Positions 62,513 through 64,000 of a stretch of DNA of 64,000 nucleotides are shown here, one piece after another (positions within the stretch are counted from its first letter, which is position 1; each line of letters starts with the position of its first letter). The notes under the pieces were generated by a model. That model ran no database searches, was not told the origin of the DNA, and was given only the letters and a program-made list of their open reading frames with translations. The position numbers and the translations under genes were made by a program. This stretch comes from Cyanodermella asteris (Eukaryota; Ascomycota; Lecanoromycetes; Ostropales; Stictidaceae): contig UYJD01000009.1 of NCBI GenBank assembly GCA_900618795.1, positions 565,823 through 629,822 on the forward strand, given 5' to 3'.

Positions 62513-63316
62513 TCAATGTCCACCAGTCGAACATGTAATGCCACCATCTACCACAATCTCCTGACCCGTCACGTAGCGCGCCTCGTCAGAAACCAGAAAC
62601 AGGGCCGCGTGAGCAACATCCCAAGCATCACCCATGCGACCCATCGGAACTTGTGCATCGCGTTTCTGCTTGAAAGCCTCGTAGTCACCGTCCGCATACC
62701 TCGCAGCCATCTGAAACGTATACGGCGTTTCCATCAGTCCGGGAACCACGGTATTGAGTCGGACGCCCTTGTCCGCGTACATGACGGCCGTCGAGCGGGT
62801 GAACTGCATCAACGCGGCCTTGCTCGCGTTGTATGCCACCTGCGGTTTCCCAACGTAGCGCATCCCCGCGATGCTTCCGACGCTCACGATACTGCCGGAG
62901 CCCTGGCTCTCCATGATGGGCAGCACAAAGTGACACGTCAGGTAGACGCTCTTGAGGTTGATGGCCATCTGCGCATCCCACGTTTCCGGGCTCATGGTGG
63001 CGGGAGCCCCCGGCTCGGAGCGTCCGACGTTGTTGACTAGGATGTCGATTCGGCCGTGCTTGTCCATGCACGACTCGACCAACGACTCTACGGACTCGGT
63101 GTCTGTGGCGTCGGTCTGGAAGACGTCGCACACTCCGTTTTCCGCTCGGATCTTGTCTCTCGTGACTTTGGCCGACGCCAGGGTGCGATTGCCGCCGACG
63201 ACTTTGGCTCCCTGTCTTGCTAAGAGGACGGCACAAGCGGCTCCGATGCCCCATCCTTCGCCCTCCGTCTGCCCTAAGCCGGTGATGAGGACGACTTTTC
63301 CTGTCAGATCGAGCAT
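62513..63316 (-). CDS. Short-chain dehydrogenase/reductase (SDR)
   Basis: Intronless, 267 aa from the ATG at 63314-63316; upstream in-frame codons (from TTG at 63337) are not used. The nucleotide-binding motif is VVLITGLGQTEGEGWGIG, a slightly extended TGxxxGxG. The NNVG motif is in IDILVNNVGRSEPG. The active site is Ser in SVGSIAGMRY with YNASK (Tyr and Lys). The end EIVVDGGITCSTGG is typical of classical SDRs of the FabG/BDH kind. R/N after the second strand (GGNRTLASAK) suggests NADP. Substrate is unknown. TATATATAT at 63386-63394 lies 70 bp upstream on the minus strand and is probably its TATA box. Intact and full length. Confidence 0.9.
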   Translation of the reverse strand: MLDLTGKVVLITGLGQTEGEGWGIGAACAVLLARQGAKVVGGNRTLASAKVTRDKIRAENGVCDVFQTDATDTESVESLVESCMDKHGRIDILVNNVGRSEPGAPATMSPETWDAQMAINLKSVYLTCHFVLPIMESQGSGSIVSVGSIAGMRYVGKPQVAYNASKAALMQFTRSTAVMYADKGVRLNTVVPGLMETPYTFQMAARYADGDYEAFKQKRDAQVPMGRMGDAWDVAHAALFLVSDEARYVTGQEIVVDGGITCSTGGH

Positions 63317-63385
63317 TCTGGCTAGTTGTGTTGGCAAGCTGAATGGACAAGTAGAGTCTACGCTGCTGATGCGGTTCTATCCAGA

Positions 63386-63394
63386 TATATATAT
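63386..63394 (-). promoter_or_regulatory. TATA box of the SDR gene
   Basis: TATATATAT about 70 bp upstream of the SDR ATG at 63316. Function is inferred from position. Confidence 0.5.
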
Positions 63395-64000
63395 CTTCGT
63401 CTCCCGGAACTTTCAGCGAGGAACGTGTAAAACCCGAGCATGGTCCTACCAATAACCCCACAAATGCTCCCTGATATGGCCAGGATGAACAGTCTTGTTT
63501 TCATGGCAGCTCATCATACAGTCGCCAGATTGTTGTCTCTCACTTAGACGACGCTCATTACCAATGGTGAGCCTTGGAGACTGTAACCTGTCGAACGACT
63601 TATTCGGCTAGAACCTGCTATCAGACCTATACTTGTAAGTCTGACTCGACCAGGTTCTTAGGCCGCAAGTAGCTGCTCGGCAGCACTATAGCTGTGAGAA
63701 GGCCCGTGATTTGTTGCCGAAAATATTCGACGGCTAGAGGAGACCGGTACTTGCTCATTGACCACGGGCTCGTGATGTACGGCAGTAGTCGAGCCTCATA
63801 GACGCCCAATTCCTTTCGGACCCATGCTAGCGCAGATGTTTCTCACTTCGCCTTTCGGTGACCTGTGCACCACGCTTGTGTCCCCCTTGCGTGGCTCGAA
63901 TCGACATGTCATGACGTCGAGCTTGACGTCCAGCAAGACTTGTCGCGTCGATTGAGTCAAGGCTGCCTGGTCCGGAATTGAGACAAGCCCTTCGAAATTC
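63395..64000. other. Window-edge region, no gene supported
   Basis: About 600 bp with short frames only. A gene entering from the right edge cannot be excluded. Confidence 0.35.

Overview
The window looks like nuclear DNA of a filamentous ascomycete, most likely a dothideomycete. Genes sit on both strands without operons. Introns are short (about 50-110 bp) with GT..AG ends. Single-copy genes such as DAD4, TFB5, COX9, IES6, gamma-tubulin and ATG9 have fungal architecture, and there are many small secreted proteins. The class is inferred from the gene repertoire and not proven.

Layout. 1-13.4 kb: the 3' end of an unknown gene, a RING/LON-domain protein, a secreted GH76 mannanase-like enzyme, then a housekeeping block (DAD4 and IES6 head to head, gamma-tubulin, PMP3). 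13.4-24.3 kb: a tyrosinase, TFB5 convergent with a dienoyl-CoA isomerase, a small secreted protein, and COX9 head to head with a probable MIM2. 24.3-30.4 kb: two diverged paralogous secreted proteins and intronless ATG9. 30.4-35.0 kb: an eroded accessory patch holding an inverted-repeat element around an assembly gap, a truncated amidase, a 5'-truncated MFS transporter and an intact O-methyltransferase, probably the remains of a secondary-metabolite locus. 35-46.5 kb: an unknown protein, several secreted proteins including one with Kex2-type sites and internal repeats, an F-box-like zinc-ribbon gene beside a decayed copy of itself, and a Ted1/Cdc1-type phosphoesterase. 46.9-60 kb: an FAD monooxygenase, an HPP membrane protein, a double-psi beta-barrel secreted protein, a cysteine-rich two-domain secreted protein and a large disordered protein. 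60-64 kb: an apparently frameshifted RraA-like gene, a second inverted-repeat element around another gap, and an SDR oxidoreductase.

Several genes were assembled by eye from exons too short to stand out: DAD4 (5 exons, first exon only ATG), COX9 (3 exons), TFB5 (3 exons), PMP3 (2 exons) and gamma-tubulin (first exon 8 nt). The housekeeping genes share no pathway. The accessory genes point to a plant-associated or saprophytic lifestyle with cell-wall enzymes, melanin-type chemistry and secreted small proteins. The best candidates for something undescribed are the Kex2-site repeat protein at 44.2-45.2 kb and the secreted paralog pair at 25.5-27.3 kb.
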